This document shows, one piece after another, positions 43,439-53,263 of a stretch of DNA of 64,000 nt. Position numbers and translations under genes: made by a program. Origin of the DNA: Flavobacteriaceae bacterium. Lineage in GTDB: Bacteria > Bacteroidota > Bacteroidia > Flavobacteriales > Flavobacteriaceae. Where the stretch lies: positions 1 to 64,000 of the forward strand of contig CANKZI010000005.1 of assembly GCA_947488595.1 (NCBI GenBank), given 5' to 3'. The stretch's first letter is position 1. Each line of letters begins with the position of its first letter. Under the pieces are notes generated by a model. It saw only the letters and a list, made by a program, of their open reading frames with translations. It ran no database searches and was not told the origin of the DNA.

Positions 43439-43552
43439 GACTTTTTATTCCAAAAATATTTTTTACCATTGTTATTGAAATATTACTTTTTTTGTTTTGC
43501 TATCTGACGTTAAAAGGAGATGCTTATCCACTTCATTTACCGTTCTAACAAA

Positions 43553-43582
43553 ATCCCCAAAGCCAATTAAAGCTTTGGGGAT
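43553..43582 (-). terminator. Hairpin downstream of prfB
   Basis: An 11-pair stem (43553-43563 with 43572-43582) with an eight-base loop lies about 100 bases after the prfB stop; on the minus strand TTTGTT follows. It is a plausible terminator, though the U-run is weak. Confidence 0.5.
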
Positions 43583-43638
43583 GAAATGATAAATATCCAT
43601 ATTCTTTATTATGAAATTTTGGTTAGCACAACAATATT

Positions 43639-43664
43639 CCAACAATCCAACAATCCGCTAATCC
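43639..43664. repeat. Short CAACAATC tandem repeat
   Basis: CAACAATC-like octamers occur about three times in the 3' gap after prfB. The core TCCAACAATC also appears near 53840-53852, again in a 3' gap. It is probably a degenerate intergenic repeat. Confidence 0.4.
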
Positions 43665-43678
43665 AAAAATTCACAATG

Positions 43679-44777
43679 CTATTCCTCACTTTTTTGCCCC
43701 ATCATCATTAAATAAGCCTTCAAGAAATCGTCAATTTCACCATTCATTACGCCTTCGACATTACTGGTTTCATATTGTGTACGTACGTCTTTAACCAATT
43801 TGTAGGGATGCATCACATAGTTTCGAATTTGTGATCCCCATTCGATTTTCATTTTACCTGCTTCAATATCAGCGCGTTGTGCCATTTGTTTTTTGAGTTC
43901 TATTTCATACAATTGCGACCGCAGCATTTGCATGGCACGTTGGCGATTGTCCTGTTGCGAACGTGTTTCTGAGCATTGCACTTGTATGCCGGTTGGTTTA
44001 TGAAAAAGCTGTACTTTGGTTTCTACTTTATTTACATTTTGCCCACCAGCACCACTTGAACGCGAGGTGATAATTTCAATATCTGCCGGATTAATGTCGA
44101 TTTCAATAGTATCATCGACCAATGGATAGATATAGACCGAAGCAAACGAAGTATGGCGCTTGCCATTGCTATCAAAAGGAGAAATACGCACCAATCGATG
44201 CACACCGTTGTCGCCTTTTAGATAACCAAAAGAATAATCTCCTTCAAATTCAAGCGTTACGGTTTTTATTCCCGCTACTTCGCCTTCTTGAAAATTGAGT
44301 TCTTTTATTTTATAACCACTTTTTTCGCCCCACATCATGTACATACGCATAAGCATGGCCGCCCAATCGCAACTTTCTGTTCCACCAGCACCTGCAGTAA
44401 TTTGCAATACTGCACTCATACTATCGCCCTCGTCAGAAAGCATATTTCGAAACTCGATGCTTTCTATTTGTTCATTGGTTTGATGGTACAAAGCGTCGAG
44501 TTCCTCTTCAGAAAATGCTCCCTCTTTATAAAATTCATACGCCAATTGCAATTCGTCTGCCAATTGAACGCCTTTGTCATAATCTTCGACCCATTTTTTC
44601 TTTGATCTTAGGTTTTTGATATAAACTTCGGCTTCTTTAGCATTGTCCCAAAAATCGGGAGCAAGGGTTTTTTCTTCTTCGTTTGTGATTTCGATAAGCT
44701 TGGCATCAACGTCAAAGATACCTCCTCAACGCACCAAGGCGCTCTACAATACCTTTTATTTGTTCGGTATTTGTCAT
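43679..44777 (-). CDS. prfB: Peptide chain release factor 2 with programmed +1 frameshift
   Basis: The gene is read in two frames. Frame one runs from ATG 44777 for 21 codons ([21 protein letters not shown]) to a TGA at 44714-44712. The shift uses CTT TGA C preceded by the internal Shine-Dalgarno AGGAGG, the classic RF2 autoregulatory site. After slippage, reading resumes at GAC (44713) to give 365 residues in total, equal to the usual RF2 length. The body has the GGQ motif in [10 protein letters not shown] and recognises UGA and UAA stops through its SPF-type tripeptide. Annotators who start at 44563 would lose about 70 residues. Confidence 0.95.
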
Positions 44778-44799
44778 AAATAGTGTAATTTTGTTGCTG

Positions 44800-44807
44800 C
44801 AAAAATA
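44800..44807 (-). promoter_or_regulatory. Predicted -7 box for prfB
   Basis: The minus-strand reading TATTTTTG is an exact consensus box, 23 bases before the prfB ATG, within a 48-base divergent gap. Confidence 0.55.
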
Positions 44808-44825
44808 AGACATCCTTTTGATAAT

Positions 44826-45854
44826 ATGGAAATAAATTTGATTAGTGACACCGTAACCAAACCTTCGCAGGAAATGTTGCGTTATATGTTTCAGGCCGAA
44901 GTAGGCGATGATGTTTATAAACAAGACCCAACGGTCAATGCGCTTGAAGAAAAAGTGGCTGGAATGTTTGGTATGGAAGCGGCGTTATTTTTTCCGTCGG
45001 GTACTATGGCCAATCAAACTGCGATTAAACTTCATACGCAACCTGGCGAACAGTTGATTGCCGATAAATGGGCACATGTTTTTAATTATGAAGGTGGTGG
45101 AGTTTCCTTTAACAGCGGGGTATCTTGTTGTTTATTGGATGGTCATCGTGGTATGATTACAGCAGCACAAGTCGCATCGGCGGTAAATGACCCAGAATTT
45201 TATCACAGTCCGCTCACGAGTTTGGTTTGTGTCGAAAATACAACCAATAAAGGCGGAGGCGCTTGTTATGACGTTGAAGAATTTAAAAGAATACGACAAG
45301 TATGCAATGACAAGCACCTGAAATTGCACCTCGATGGTGCAAGATTGTGGAATGCTTTGGTGGTTACTAAAGAAGATCCAAAAACATACGGAAAAATTTT
45401 TGATACCATCTCCGTTTGTTTGTCCAAAGGATTGGGTGCACCAATTGGCTCGTTATTGGTTGCTGACAAAGCTACGATTCATAGCGCATTGCGAGTCCGA
45501 AAAATATTGGGTGGTGGCATGCGGCAAGTGGGATATTTGGCCGCAGCAGGAATATATGCTTTGGATAATAATTTCGAGAGATTAGCAGAAGACCATCGAC
45601 GTGCAAAAGAACTCGGAGCTGTGTTAGAACAACTGAGTTGGGTTGAAAAGGTTGAACCTATTGAAACCAATATCTTGATCTTTTCGGTTCGAAAAGACTT
45701 GGACGAAAATTTGTTGATTGCCAAATTAAAAGAACGCAATATTCATATCAGTTCGATGGGTCACGGAAAATTGCGTATTGTTACGCATTTGGATTATCGT
45801 GAGGTCATGCACGGTTATGTTTTAGAAACATTAATGCGAATTGGTTCAAAATAG
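44826..45854 (+). CDS. Low-specificity L-threonine aldolase family PLP enzyme
   Basis: The 342-residue fold type I PLP enzyme has the internal aldimine Lys201 in SKGLGAPIGSLL and the substrate-binding HLDGARLWNA (168-177). It has the usual N-terminal SDTVTKPS. It splits threonine or allo-threonine to glycine and acetaldehyde. It converges on the ebfC gene at 33 bases. Confidence 0.92.
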   Translation: MEINLISDTVTKPSQEMLRYMFQAEVGDDVYKQDPTVNALEEKVAGMFGMEAALFFPSGTMANQTAIKLHTQPGEQLIADKWAHVFNYEGGGVSFNSGVSCCLLDGHRGMITAAQVASAVNDPEFYHSPLTSLVCVENTTNKGGGACYDVEEFKRIRQVCNDKHLKLHLDGARLWNALVVTKEDPKTYGKIFDTISVCLSKGLGAPIGSLLVADKATIHSALRVRKILGGGMRQVGYLAAAGIYALDNNFERLAEDHRRAKELGAVLEQLSWVEKVEPIETNILIFSVRKDLDENLLIAKLKERNIHISSMGHGKLRIVTHLDYREVMHGYVLETLMRIGSK

Positions 45855-45887
45855 ATAATAGTAGCCACCTAGTATTTATAAATAAAT

Positions 45888-46214
45888 TTATTTAAACATA
45901 TCTTCCATACCCGGAAGCATAGGTAGATCAACATTGGCTACAGCATCAAGTTCGGCTTTGTTTTTTGCTGTGGCATTTTCGATAGCATTGTTGATAACGA
46001 GCAATAAATAATCTTCTAATTGCTCTTTGTCTTCAAGTAGCGTGTCATCGATGGCAATCGATTTCAGCTTGTTATTGGCAGTAATTGTTACTTTTAATAA
46101 ACCATCATTGCTTTGCTCATCTATTAAAATGGTATCCAATTTTATTTTTGTTTCCTCTATTTTTTGTTGAGTTGCTTTAAGCTTGCCCATCATTCCCATT
46201 AAATCTCCAAACAT
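45888..46214 (-). CDS. YbaB/EbfC family nucleoid-associated protein
   Basis: The 108-residue protein has the EbfC layout: an N-terminal [23 protein letters not shown] helix and a beta-core ([15 protein letters not shown]) with a C-terminal helix. Such proteins bind DNA as dimers. The gene is divergent from the S9 peptidase gene at 68 bases. It is not next to recR or dnaX here. Confidence 0.9.
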   Translation of the reverse strand: MFGDLMGMMGKLKATQQKIEETKIKLDTILIDEQSNDGLLKVTITANNKLKSIAIDDTLLEDKEQLEDYLLLVINNAIENATAKNKAELDAVANVDLPMLPGMEDMFK

Positions 46215-46282
46215 GTTTATAATTTTTAATTTTTGTATGGTGCGAATTTACTAAATTGCATCTTCAAATTACAATGAATTTT

Positions 46283-48418
46283 ATGAAAAACGTAATCATT
46301 ATCGGAATGCTTTGTTTTATTTTTGCAACTTCGTGTTCTAAAAAAAACAAATCCAAAATGCCAGAAAATATTCCAACTCCAATAGCGAAGATCATTTCTA
46401 AAACACTCGAAAAGCACGGTGACCAGCGCACCGATAATTATTATTGGCTTAACGACAGAGAAAACCCCGAAGTTATTGCTTATTTGAATCAAGAAAACGA
46501 CTACTATAATACAATGACTGCCCATACTAAGGCATTTCAAAAGGCTTTGTTCGACGAAATGAAAGCGCGAATTAAAGAAGATGACGCATCTGTTCCTTAT
46601 TTTTATAATGGCTATTTTTATATCACCAGAACTGAAAAAGACAAGGATTATCCAATATATTCTCGAAAAAAAGGCAGCCTTTCCGCCAAAGAAGAAATTT
46701 TATTTGATTGTAATGCCATGGCAAAAGGCAAATCCTATTTCCAACTCGGCGGCATGAGCATTAGTCCAAATAACAAATTGGTCAGTTTTGCTATAGATGT
46801 TGTCGGAAGACGCATTTATACTTTACAAATTAAAAATCTAGAAACCAATAAAATACTGAAAGATAAGGTAGAAAATATCGACGGTACTTCGGTGTGGGCC
46901 AATGATAATAAGACGTTGTTTTATACAACAAAAGACAAAGTGACCTTGCGATCTGATAAGGTTTACAAACACCAATTGGGTACAGATGCCAAAAAAGATA
47001 TTTTGGTTTATTATGAAAAAGACGCCACTTTTGATGTTGATATCAGCAAATCAAAATCTCGAAAGTATTTGGTAATCGAATCAGGAAGTACATTAACAAC
47101 TGAATTCAGAACACTTTTGGCGGATAATCCAGAGGGTGAATTCAAAGTTTTTCAGCCGAGAGTGCGTGGTGTCGAATACAGCATTTCACATTATGGTGAT
47201 AGCTTTTATGTATTGACTAATAAGGACAAAGCAAGTAATTTTAAATTAATGAAAACTCCTGAGAACGCAACATCAAGCGATAATTGGAAGGATATTATTG
47301 CACATCGAGAAGATGTTTTACTTGAAGATATTGAGATTTTTAAAGATTATTTGGTAGTTTCTGAACGCAGTAATGGTTTGAATAAAATTAGAATTATGCC
47401 TTGGACTTCCAGCGGCGATTATTATTTGCCTTTTGGTAGCGAGACTTACACAGCCAACACAACAACCAATGTTGATTTTGATACCGATATTTTGCGCTAC
47501 AGTTACCAATCGCTAGCAACACCTTCGTCGGTAATTGACTTTAATATGAAAACCAAAACCAAAGAAGTCAAAAAAGAGCAGGAAGTTTTGGGTGGCAAAT
47601 TTGATAAAAACAATTATATCGAGGAACGAATTTGGGCTACTGCAGCCGACGGAACCAAAGTGCCAATGTCGTTAGTATATAAAAAAGGTATCAAAAAAGA
47701 CGGTAAAAATCCATTATTGCTATATGCTTATGGCTCTTATGGCGCTTCAATGGACGCCTATTTTTCTTCGACAAGATTGTCGCTTTTGGACCGTGGATTT
47801 ATTTTTGCCATCGCGCATATTCGTGGTGGTGAAGATTTAGGCAGACAATGGTATGAAGACGGAAAGTTGCTAAAAAAAATGAATACGTTTACCGATTTTA
47901 TTGATTGTTCTAAATATTTGATTGCGCAAAAATATACTTCTCCCGAACATTTGTATGCCGAAGGTGGATCTGCCGGCGGTTTGTTGATGGGTGTAATCGT
48001 GAACAAAGCACCCGAATTGTATCGTGGCGTTATTGCACAAGTGCCGTTTGTTGATGTTGTAACAACGATGTTAGACGATTCGATTCCTTTAACAACAGGC
48101 GAATATGACGAATGGGGAAATCCAAACGAAAAAGTGTCGTATGATTATATGAAATCTTATTCTCCTTATGATAACGTCAAGCCGCAGGCTTATCCTAATA
48201 TGTACATATCGACTGGTTTGCACGATTCGCAGGTACAGTATTGGGAACCAGCCAAGTGGGTAGCCAAATTGCGTGCTGTAAAAACCGATAAAAATGTATT
48301 GTTTTTAGATACGAACATGGATGCGGGTCATGGTGGCGCATCGGGAAGGTTTGAAGCACTCAAAGAATTGTCTAAAGAATTTAGTTTTTTGTTAGATTTA
48401 GAAGGAATAGAAAGATAG
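46283..48418 (+). CDS. S9 family peptidase (prolyl oligopeptidase/oligopeptidase B type) lipoprotein
   Basis: From the ATG at 46283 the protein has 711 residues and a lipobox FATSC (about Cys15). The N-terminal seven-bladed propeller region is followed by the hydrolase domain. The latter holds the nucleophile GGSAGG, the Asp in GLHDSQVQYW and the His in DAGHGGASGRF. Oligopeptidase B-like enzymes cut after basic or prolyl residues. The exported form is common in Flavobacteriia. Alternative starts at 46274 or 46256 would extend the signal. Confidence 0.92.
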   Translation: MKNVIIIGMLCFIFATSCSKKNKSKMPENIPTPIAKIISKTLEKHGDQRTDNYYWLNDRENPEVIAYLNQENDYYNTMTAHTKAFQKALFDEMKARIKEDDASVPYFYNGYFYITRTEKDKDYPIYSRKKGSLSAKEEILFDCNAMAKGKSYFQLGGMSISPNNKLVSFAIDVVGRRIYTLQIKNLETNKILKDKVENIDGTSVWANDNKTLFYTTKDKVTLRSDKVYKHQLGTDAKKDILVYYEKDATFDVDISKSKSRKYLVIESGSTLTTEFRTLLADNPEGEFKVFQPRVRGVEYSISHYGDSFYVLTNKDKASNFKLMKTPENATSSDNWKDIIAHREDVLLEDIEIFKDYLVVSERSNGLNKIRIMPWTSSGDYYLPFGSETYTANTTTNVDFDTDILRYSYQSLATPSSVIDFNMKTKTKEVKKEQEVLGGKFDKNNYIEERIWATAADGTKVPMSLVYKKGIKKDGKNPLLLYAYGSYGASMDAYFSSTRLSLLDRGFIFAIAHIRGGEDLGRQWYEDGKLLKKMNTFTDFIDCSKYLIAQKYTSPEHLYAEGGSAGGLLMGVIVNKAPELYRGVIAQVPFVDVVTTMLDDSIPLTTGEYDEWGNPNEKVSYDYMKSYSPYDNVKPQAYPNMYISTGLHDSQVQYWEPAKWVAKLRAVKTDKNVLFLDTNMDAGHGGASGRFEALKELSKEFSFLLDLEGIER

Positions 48419-48433
48419 TTTAAAATATTTTAT

Positions 48434-48441
48434 TAAATTTG
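48434..48441 (+). promoter_or_regulatory. Predicted -7 box for the PLP lyase gene
   Basis: TAAATTTG is an exact consensus match, 57 bases before the ATG, giving a leader of about 50 bases. Confidence 0.5.
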
Positions 48442-48498
48442 CATTGTTTTAAAGTCCGTAATATCGAAGTTTAAAGCATGCCTTGACTAATTTATTTT

Positions 48499-49539
48499 AT
48501 GAAAGAAGATATAAAAGCTTACGATAATGTACTTGGTTTAATAGGAAACACTCCACTAATTAGACTGAACAAAATAACCGAATCTTTAAAAGGTAACTTC
48601 TATGCAAAAGTAGAAGCTTTTAATCCGGGACATTCTACCAAAGACAGAATTGCTTTATACATTATCGAAGAAGCCGAAAAGCAAGGCATACTTACTCCAG
48701 GAGATACTATTATCGAAACCACTTCTGGGAATACTGGTTTTAGTTTGGCCATGGTCAGTATCATCAAAGGTTACAGTTGTATTTTGGCTGTGAGTTCAAA
48801 ATCATCCAAAGATAAAATTGACATGTTACGCAGTTTGGGCGCCAAAGTTTATGTTTGTCCAGCACACGTTTCTGCAGATGATGAAAGATCGTATTATAAT
48901 GTTGCCAAACGTTTACACGAAGAAACAAAAGGGTCGGTTTATATCAATCAGTATTTTAATCAATTGAATATTGATGCACATTACAAATCAACAGGTCCAG
49001 AAATTTGGGAACAAACCAACGGAAAAATCACGCATTTGATTGCTTGTAGTGGTACTGGTGGAACTATTTCTGGTGCAGCCAAATTTTTAAAAGAAAAAAA
49101 TCCAAATATTAGAATTTTAGGTGTTGATGCATTTGGTTCGGTATTAAAAAAATACCACGAAACCAAAGAGTTTGATGCCAACGAAATTTATCCATACCGC
49201 ATTGAAGGGTTAGGAAAAAATTTGATTCCAACTGCTACTGATTTTGACATTATTGATCATTTTATGAAAGTGACCGACGAAGAAAGTGCGCACACTACAA
49301 GAGAAATTGTAAAAAAAGAAGGACTGTTTGTAGGCTATACTTCTGGAGCAGTAATGCAGGCTATAAAGCAATATGCAGAGGAAGGTGAGTTTGACGAAAA
49401 TAGTAATGTTATTGCCATTTTCCCTGATCATGGCTCTAGGTATATGAGTAAAGTTTTTAGTGATGACTGGATGAATGAACAAGGTTTTTTTGACAGCATC
49501 AACGCCGAGGAAGTACAAAAAATCGAATTTATAAAATAA
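48499..49539 (+). CDS. PLP-dependent cysteine synthase/cystathionine beta-synthase family enzyme
   Basis: The 346-residue fold type II enzyme has the PLP Lys48 in HSTKDRIA, the SGNTG loop (76-80) and a GTGGTISG phosphate loop in the second half. It lacks a CBS domain, so it is either a cysteine synthase or the short form of cystathionine beta-synthase seen in Bacteroidota. Neighbours give no pathway hint. A strong terminator follows. Confidence 0.9.
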   Translation: MKEDIKAYDNVLGLIGNTPLIRLNKITESLKGNFYAKVEAFNPGHSTKDRIALYIIEEAEKQGILTPGDTIIETTSGNTGFSLAMVSIIKGYSCILAVSSKSSKDKIDMLRSLGAKVYVCPAHVSADDERSYYNVAKRLHEETKGSVYINQYFNQLNIDAHYKSTGPEIWEQTNGKITHLIACSGTGGTISGAAKFLKEKNPNIRILGVDAFGSVLKKYHETKEFDANEIYPYRIEGLGKNLIPTATDFDIIDHFMKVTDEESAHTTREIVKKEGLFVGYTSGAVMQAIKQYAEEGEFDENSNVIAIFPDHGSRYMSKVFSDDWMNEQGFFDSINAEEVQKIEFIK

Positions 49540-49560
49540 ATAATTTTTAATTGATTATTC

Positions 49561-49590
49561 AAAACTCCAGATAATGCTGGAGTTTTTTTT
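49561..49590 (+). terminator. Intrinsic terminator after the PLP lyase gene
   Basis: A ten-pair stem (49561-49570 with 49577-49586) with a six-base loop is followed by a run of T. Confidence 0.85.
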
Positions 49591-49610
49591 ATAATAGCAA
49601 TTTGAGCTAA

Positions 49611-49640
49611 CAAAAAAACTCCAATATTGCAATTGAAGTT
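49611..49640 (-). terminator. Intrinsic terminator after yebC
   Basis: On the minus strand a nine-pair stem with one G-U pair (49640-49632 with 49625-49617) has a six-base loop and is followed by six T residues. Confidence 0.7.
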
Positions 49641-49674
49641 TTATGTAAATTTGAGTTTTTCACAGAGGACAAAT

Positions 49675-50385
49675 CTATTCGACCATTGTATGATATACAT
49701 TCATCACATCGTCATCTTCTTCAATTTTATCAATAAGCTTTTCTACGTCAGCAATTTGGGCTTCGTTGAGTGCTTTAGTGATTTGTGGAATCCTTTCAAA
49801 TCCAGATGATAAAATTTCAAAATTTCGGTTTTCTAATTCCTTTTGAATCGTTCCAAAACTACCAAATGGCGCATAAATTAAAATTCCGTCTTCGTCTTCA
49901 AAAACTTCTTCGGCACCAAAATCAATCAATTCTAGTTCTAATTCTTCTGCGTCTATTTCGCCTTTCGGAATTCTGAAATTGCAAGTGTGATCAAACATAA
50001 ACTCAACCGAACCTTGCGTTCCCATTGTACCATTGCATTTATTAAAATAACTTCTGATATTGGCCACCGTACGGTTATTGTTATCAGTAGCTGTTTCTAT
50101 CAGTAGTGCAATTCCGTGTGGCGCATAACCTTCAAACAAAACTTCTTTGTAATTGGCTGTATCTTTTTCAGTAGCTTTTTTAATCGCACGTTCTACATTT
50201 TCTTTGGGCATATTGGCTGCTTTGGCATTTTGAATCACAGCGCGCAATCTCGAATTGGCTTCAGGATTCGGACCTCCTTCTTTAACTGCCATTACAATAT
50301 CTTTACCTATTCTGGTGAATGCTTTGGCCATTGCAGACCAACGTTTCATTTTTCTTCCTTTTCTAAACTCGAACGCTCTTCCCAT
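49675..50385 (-). CDS. YebC/PmpR family protein (DNA-binding or translation factor)
   Basis: The 236-residue protein starts MGRAFEFRKGRKMKRWSAM, the YebC N-terminus for the Bacteroidota branch, and keeps the VKEGGPNPEANSRLR block. The ATG at 50385 was chosen because a promoter (50422-50452) lies over any longer start. YebC proteins are described as regulators and, more recently, as factors that help ribosomes through proline stretches. It stands alone with its own terminator. Confidence 0.93.
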   Translation of the reverse strand: MGRAFEFRKGRKMKRWSAMAKAFTRIGKDIVMAVKEGGPNPEANSRLRAVIQNAKAANMPKENVERAIKKATEKDTANYKEVLFEGYAPHGIALLIETATDNNNRTVANIRSYFNKCNGTMGTQGSVEFMFDHTCNFRIPKGEIDAEELELELIDFGAEEVFEDEDGILIYAPFGSFGTIQKELENRNFEILSSGFERIPQITKALNEAQIADVEKLIDKIEEDDDVMNVYHTMVE

Positions 50386-50421
50386 AGTTGTCTTTAAATT
50401 TTTTAAACTGAAATACATTTG

Positions 50422-50452
50422 CAAAAATACATTTTATAGTTGTTTTTTCAAA
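50422..50452 (-). promoter_or_regulatory. Predicted promoter of yebC
   Basis: On the minus strand TTTG (50452-50449) is followed after 19 bases by TATTTTTG (50429-50422). Both elements match the Bacteroidota consensus exactly; this is the best promoter in the window. Confidence 0.75.
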
Positions 50453-50534
50453 TGGTATTTTAGTCAATAAGTACATAGTTATTTATCAAATAATTGCCCG
50501 ATTGGTTCCAATTATAAATCGCAATAGAACGCTC

Positions 50535-51083
50535 TTAATTGAATTTGGTATTCAGCTTATTGTAAACGTCAACTTCTTTATTAAGTTCGTTTATCAATTT
50601 ATTGTAAGCGTCGATTTCAATTTTAGTAAGGTCTTTTTGCTATTTTCTTTCCATTATCTTCTTATTTTCAGTCACTTTTTGATTCAATATCAAAAAAGAA
50701 ATTACTTTTGGACCATATTCCAACACTTCTTTTTTTAAAATTCCAACGCTTTTTTTGTTGATTAATCAACGTTGAATCGCAACAAAATCTTTGATAAAAT
50801 AGCAATCTTTATCAAAAATATAGTTGTCAATCATAAGCCGATGTTGACAAAGATCTTGGTACTCTTTTTTGGTGAAAATATTCCGATTCGGATCTAATCC
50901 GTCCACAAAAGTATCAAAAACATAAACCGACAAGCTGTCGTCAATCGCTTGTGGTTGGTAATGTTGTGCTTGTAATAATATATTTATCTTTAAAAGGATT
51001 TCGCAGGTTTTCTCGTTATTTTGACCCAATAGCGAAGCGGAGACCAAAAACATTAAAAGTGAAATTTTAGTCATTAACTGCAA
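50535..51083 (-). pseudogene. Broken exported protein gene, N-terminal part like tail-specific protease (S41)
   Basis: The minus-strand frame from ATG 51083 to TAA 50535 is 183 codons, with two in-frame stops: TGA at 50768-50766 and TAG at 50642-50640. The first 105 residues have a signal peptide ending LLGQ and resemble the N-terminal domain of tail-specific proteases (QAIDDSLSVYVFDTFVDGLDPNRNIFT). After the first stop the same frame continues with a Lys/Glu-rich helical segment ending VYNKLNTKFN. No PDZ or S41 catalytic domain is present. Either two internal deletions or unrelated joining has occurred. It abuts gcvT by one base. Confidence 0.65.
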
Positions 51084-51084
51084 G

Positions 51085-52167
51085 CTATTTTTTATAGAAA
51101 GGCAATTTTACGACTTTTGCAGCCACATCATTTTTTCTAATTCGTATAAAAATAGAGCTGTCAACGGCCGAAAACGCAGTGGTGACATAACCCAAGCCAA
51201 TGCCTTTGTTCATCGATGGCGACATGGTTCCCGAAGTCACAATTCCGATTGTATTGCCTTCTGCATCAACAATTTCATAATCATGACGTGGCACGCCTCT
51301 TTCGGTCAATTCGAAGCCCACTAATTTTCGGGTAACGCCTGTTTCTTTTTGCTTTTGTAAATAATCTGAATTGGTGAATTTTTTATTGAATTTTGTAATC
51401 CAACCCAAACCAGCTTCCAAAGGCGAAGTGGTGTCGTTGATGTCGTTTCCATACAAACAAAAACCCATTTCTAAACGCAAAGTATCTCTTGCAGCCAACC
51501 CTATTGGTTTGATTCCAAATGCTGCACCAGCTTCAAAAACTTTGTTCCAAATGGTTTCCACTTCATCATTTTTGCAATAAATTTCAAAACCACCAGAACC
51601 TGTATAGCCTGTAGCCGAAATAATTACGTTAGAAAATCCAGCAAAATCAGCCACTTCAAAATGATAATAAGCAATAGCAGACAAATCAATCGAACTTAAT
51701 GATTGCATTGCTTCAACTGCTTTCGGACCTTGAATGGCGAGCAACGAATAGCCATTCGAAAGGTTTTGCATGTTAACACCCAAATCATTTTGCGCCGAAA
51801 TCCAATCCCAATCTTTATCAATATTCGAGGCATTTACAACCAATAAATATTGCTCATCTTTTATTTTATAAACAATCAAATCATCAACAATCCCGCCAGT
51901 CTCATTAGGAAAACACGAATATTGGGCACGGCCGACTGTTAAAACACTAGCGTCATTTGAAGTAACTTTCTGAATCAAATCCAATGCATTCGGACCGCTA
52001 ATCAAAAATTCACCCATGTGCGAAACATCAAAAACACCAACGCCAGTGCGCACCGTTTCGTGTTCTGCATTAACTCCTTCATACAAAATAGGCATATTGT
52101 AGCCTGCAAACGGAAGCATTTTGGCTCCTAAACTTTCATGGATGTGCGTAAGCGCAGTATTTTTCAT
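51085..52167 (-). CDS. gcvT: Glycine cleavage system T protein (aminomethyltransferase)
   Basis: The 360-residue protein has the GcvT fold: N-terminal [17 protein letters not shown], then [10 protein letters not shown] and the folate-binding [11 protein letters not shown] with its conserved Asp/Tyr set. A late [14 protein letters not shown] block completes the family. It transfers a methylene group from the H protein to tetrahydrofolate. The other gcv genes are not near. Confidence 0.94.
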   Translation of the reverse strand: MKNTALTHIHESLGAKMLPFAGYNMPILYEGVNAEHETVRTGVGVFDVSHMGEFLISGPNALDLIQKVTSNDASVLTVGRAQYSCFPNETGGIVDDLIVYKIKDEQYLLVVNASNIDKDWDWISAQNDLGVNMQNLSNGYSLLAIQGPKAVEAMQSLSSIDLSAIAYYHFEVADFAGFSNVIISATGYTGSGGFEIYCKNDEVETIWNKVFEAGAAFGIKPIGLAARDTLRLEMGFCLYGNDINDTTSPLEAGLGWITKFNKKFTNSDYLQKQKETGVTRKLVGFELTERGVPRHDYEIVDAEGNTIGIVTSGTMSPSMNKGIGLGYVTTAFSAVDSSIFIRIRKNDVAAKVVKLPFYKK

Positions 52168-52207
52168 TGTTTTGCTATAAAATTTAATCTTGCTAATTTA
52201 TTGAATT

Positions 52208-52223
52208 TTTTACAGTTGTAAAA
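52208..52223. repeat. Short palindrome near the gcvT start
   Basis: TTTTAC and GTAAAA flank the four bases AGTT, 41 bases upstream of the gcvT ATG. It may be an operator or a small hairpin; nothing proves its use. Confidence 0.35.
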
Positions 52224-52230
52224 GATTTAC

Positions 52231-52313
52231 GGGAGCAATTTCCCGCTTTCCGCTTTATCTTTTGTTCCGTTAAAAAAACGGCACAAAAGGATGCCGCTGC
52301 AATCGGGGCTAAG
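52231..52313. repeat. Folded intergenic element between gcvT and nnrD
   Basis: This GC-richer insert has a central 13-pair stem with one mismatch (52259-52271 with 52277-52289) and a five-A loop. On the left is a small GGGA/TCCC hairpin (52231-52244). On the right is ATGCCGCTGCAATCGGGGCT (52291-52310). From memory similar cassettes recur in Flavobacterium intergenic DNA, but only one copy is present here. It may be a dispersed repeat or a structured RNA. Confidence 0.5.
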
Positions 52314-52384
52314 CTACATAAAACAACGAAAATTTGATTTCATAATGATAACTAGAATGCTTAATTTTAAAGAAATATATCCAA

Positions 52385-53230
52385 ATGAAATCAGTACAAT
52401 TAATTTCAAAAAAAACAATCCAAGAAATATACAAACCCGTCCAAAGTTCGGCACACAAAGGAACGTTGGGACATGCACTAATTATTGGCGGAAGTTATGG
52501 CAAAATAGGGTCGGTATGTCTTTCGTCCAAAGCAGCTTTAAAAACCGGTTGTGGCTTGGTGTCTGTTTTTCTTCCACAATGTGGTTATCAAATTGCACAA
52601 ATCGCCACTCCCGAAGTCATGACAATTACCGATAAAGACGAAAAACACATTTCCAATATTGTTTTCGATTGTCATCCTAACGCCATCGCAATAGGCCCAG
52701 GAATGGGGCAGGAGCGCGCTACAAAAAAAGCATTCTATCAATTTTTAAAATCCAATAAACGGCCTTTGGTGATCGATGCCGACGCTTTAAATATATTGGC
52801 TAGCAATCAAAAATGGTTATCACTTTTGCAACCAAAAACCATTTTGACGCCACATCTGAAAGAATTAGAACGGCTCATTGGTACTTGGCAATCAGCATCC
52901 GAAAAATTCGAAATGACACAATCATTTGCCAAATTGTACGACGTAATTGTAGTGATAAAAGGCGTTCCGACCTATATCATTGATAGCGATAAAATATACC
53001 AAAACACTACAGGAAATGCTGCTTTGGCTACTGCCGGAAGTGGTGATGTTTTGACCGGAATGATAAGCAGCTTTTTAGCCCAATCGTATGAACCTATAAA
53101 TGCAGCGATTTTTGGTGTTTATCTTCATGGTCTCACAGCCGATTTGGCGTTGCCAACAAACGGTTCGGAGTCATTTATTGCTTCTACTATTATTGATTAT
53201 TTGGGTACCGCTTTTTTGAGTTTGAGATAA
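52385..53230 (+). CDS. nnrD: ADP/ATP-dependent NAD(P)H-hydrate dehydratase
   Basis: The 281-residue protein is the YjeF C-terminal (carbohydrate kinase-like) domain alone. It has [10 protein letters not shown] near residue 37, the GPGMGQ loop, the IDADALN segment, and [11 protein letters not shown] with the catalytic Asp. It repairs hydrated NAD(P)H. The epimerase half (NnrE) is not fused and not seen in the window. Confidence 0.9.
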   Translation: MKSVQLISKKTIQEIYKPVQSSAHKGTLGHALIIGGSYGKIGSVCLSSKAALKTGCGLVSVFLPQCGYQIAQIATPEVMTITDKDEKHISNIVFDCHPNAIAIGPGMGQERATKKAFYQFLKSNKRPLVIDADALNILASNQKWLSLLQPKTILTPHLKELERLIGTWQSASEKFEMTQSFAKLYDVIVVIKGVPTYIIDSDKIYQNTTGNAALATAGSGDVLTGMISSFLAQSYEPINAAIFGVYLHGLTADLALPTNGSESFIASTIIDYLGTAFLSLR

Positions 53231-53263
53231 AAAAAAGCTACAAGTTTTGACAATAAAGCAACA

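Noticed and set aside
44608..44802. Minus-strand 64-codon frame upstream of prfB
   Set aside because: It is out of frame with both parts of prfB; the true coding path uses the programmed frameshift at 44714.
50502..50738. Plus-strand 78-codon Phe-rich frame
   Set aside because: It is the complement of the broken protease-like gene, which explains it better.
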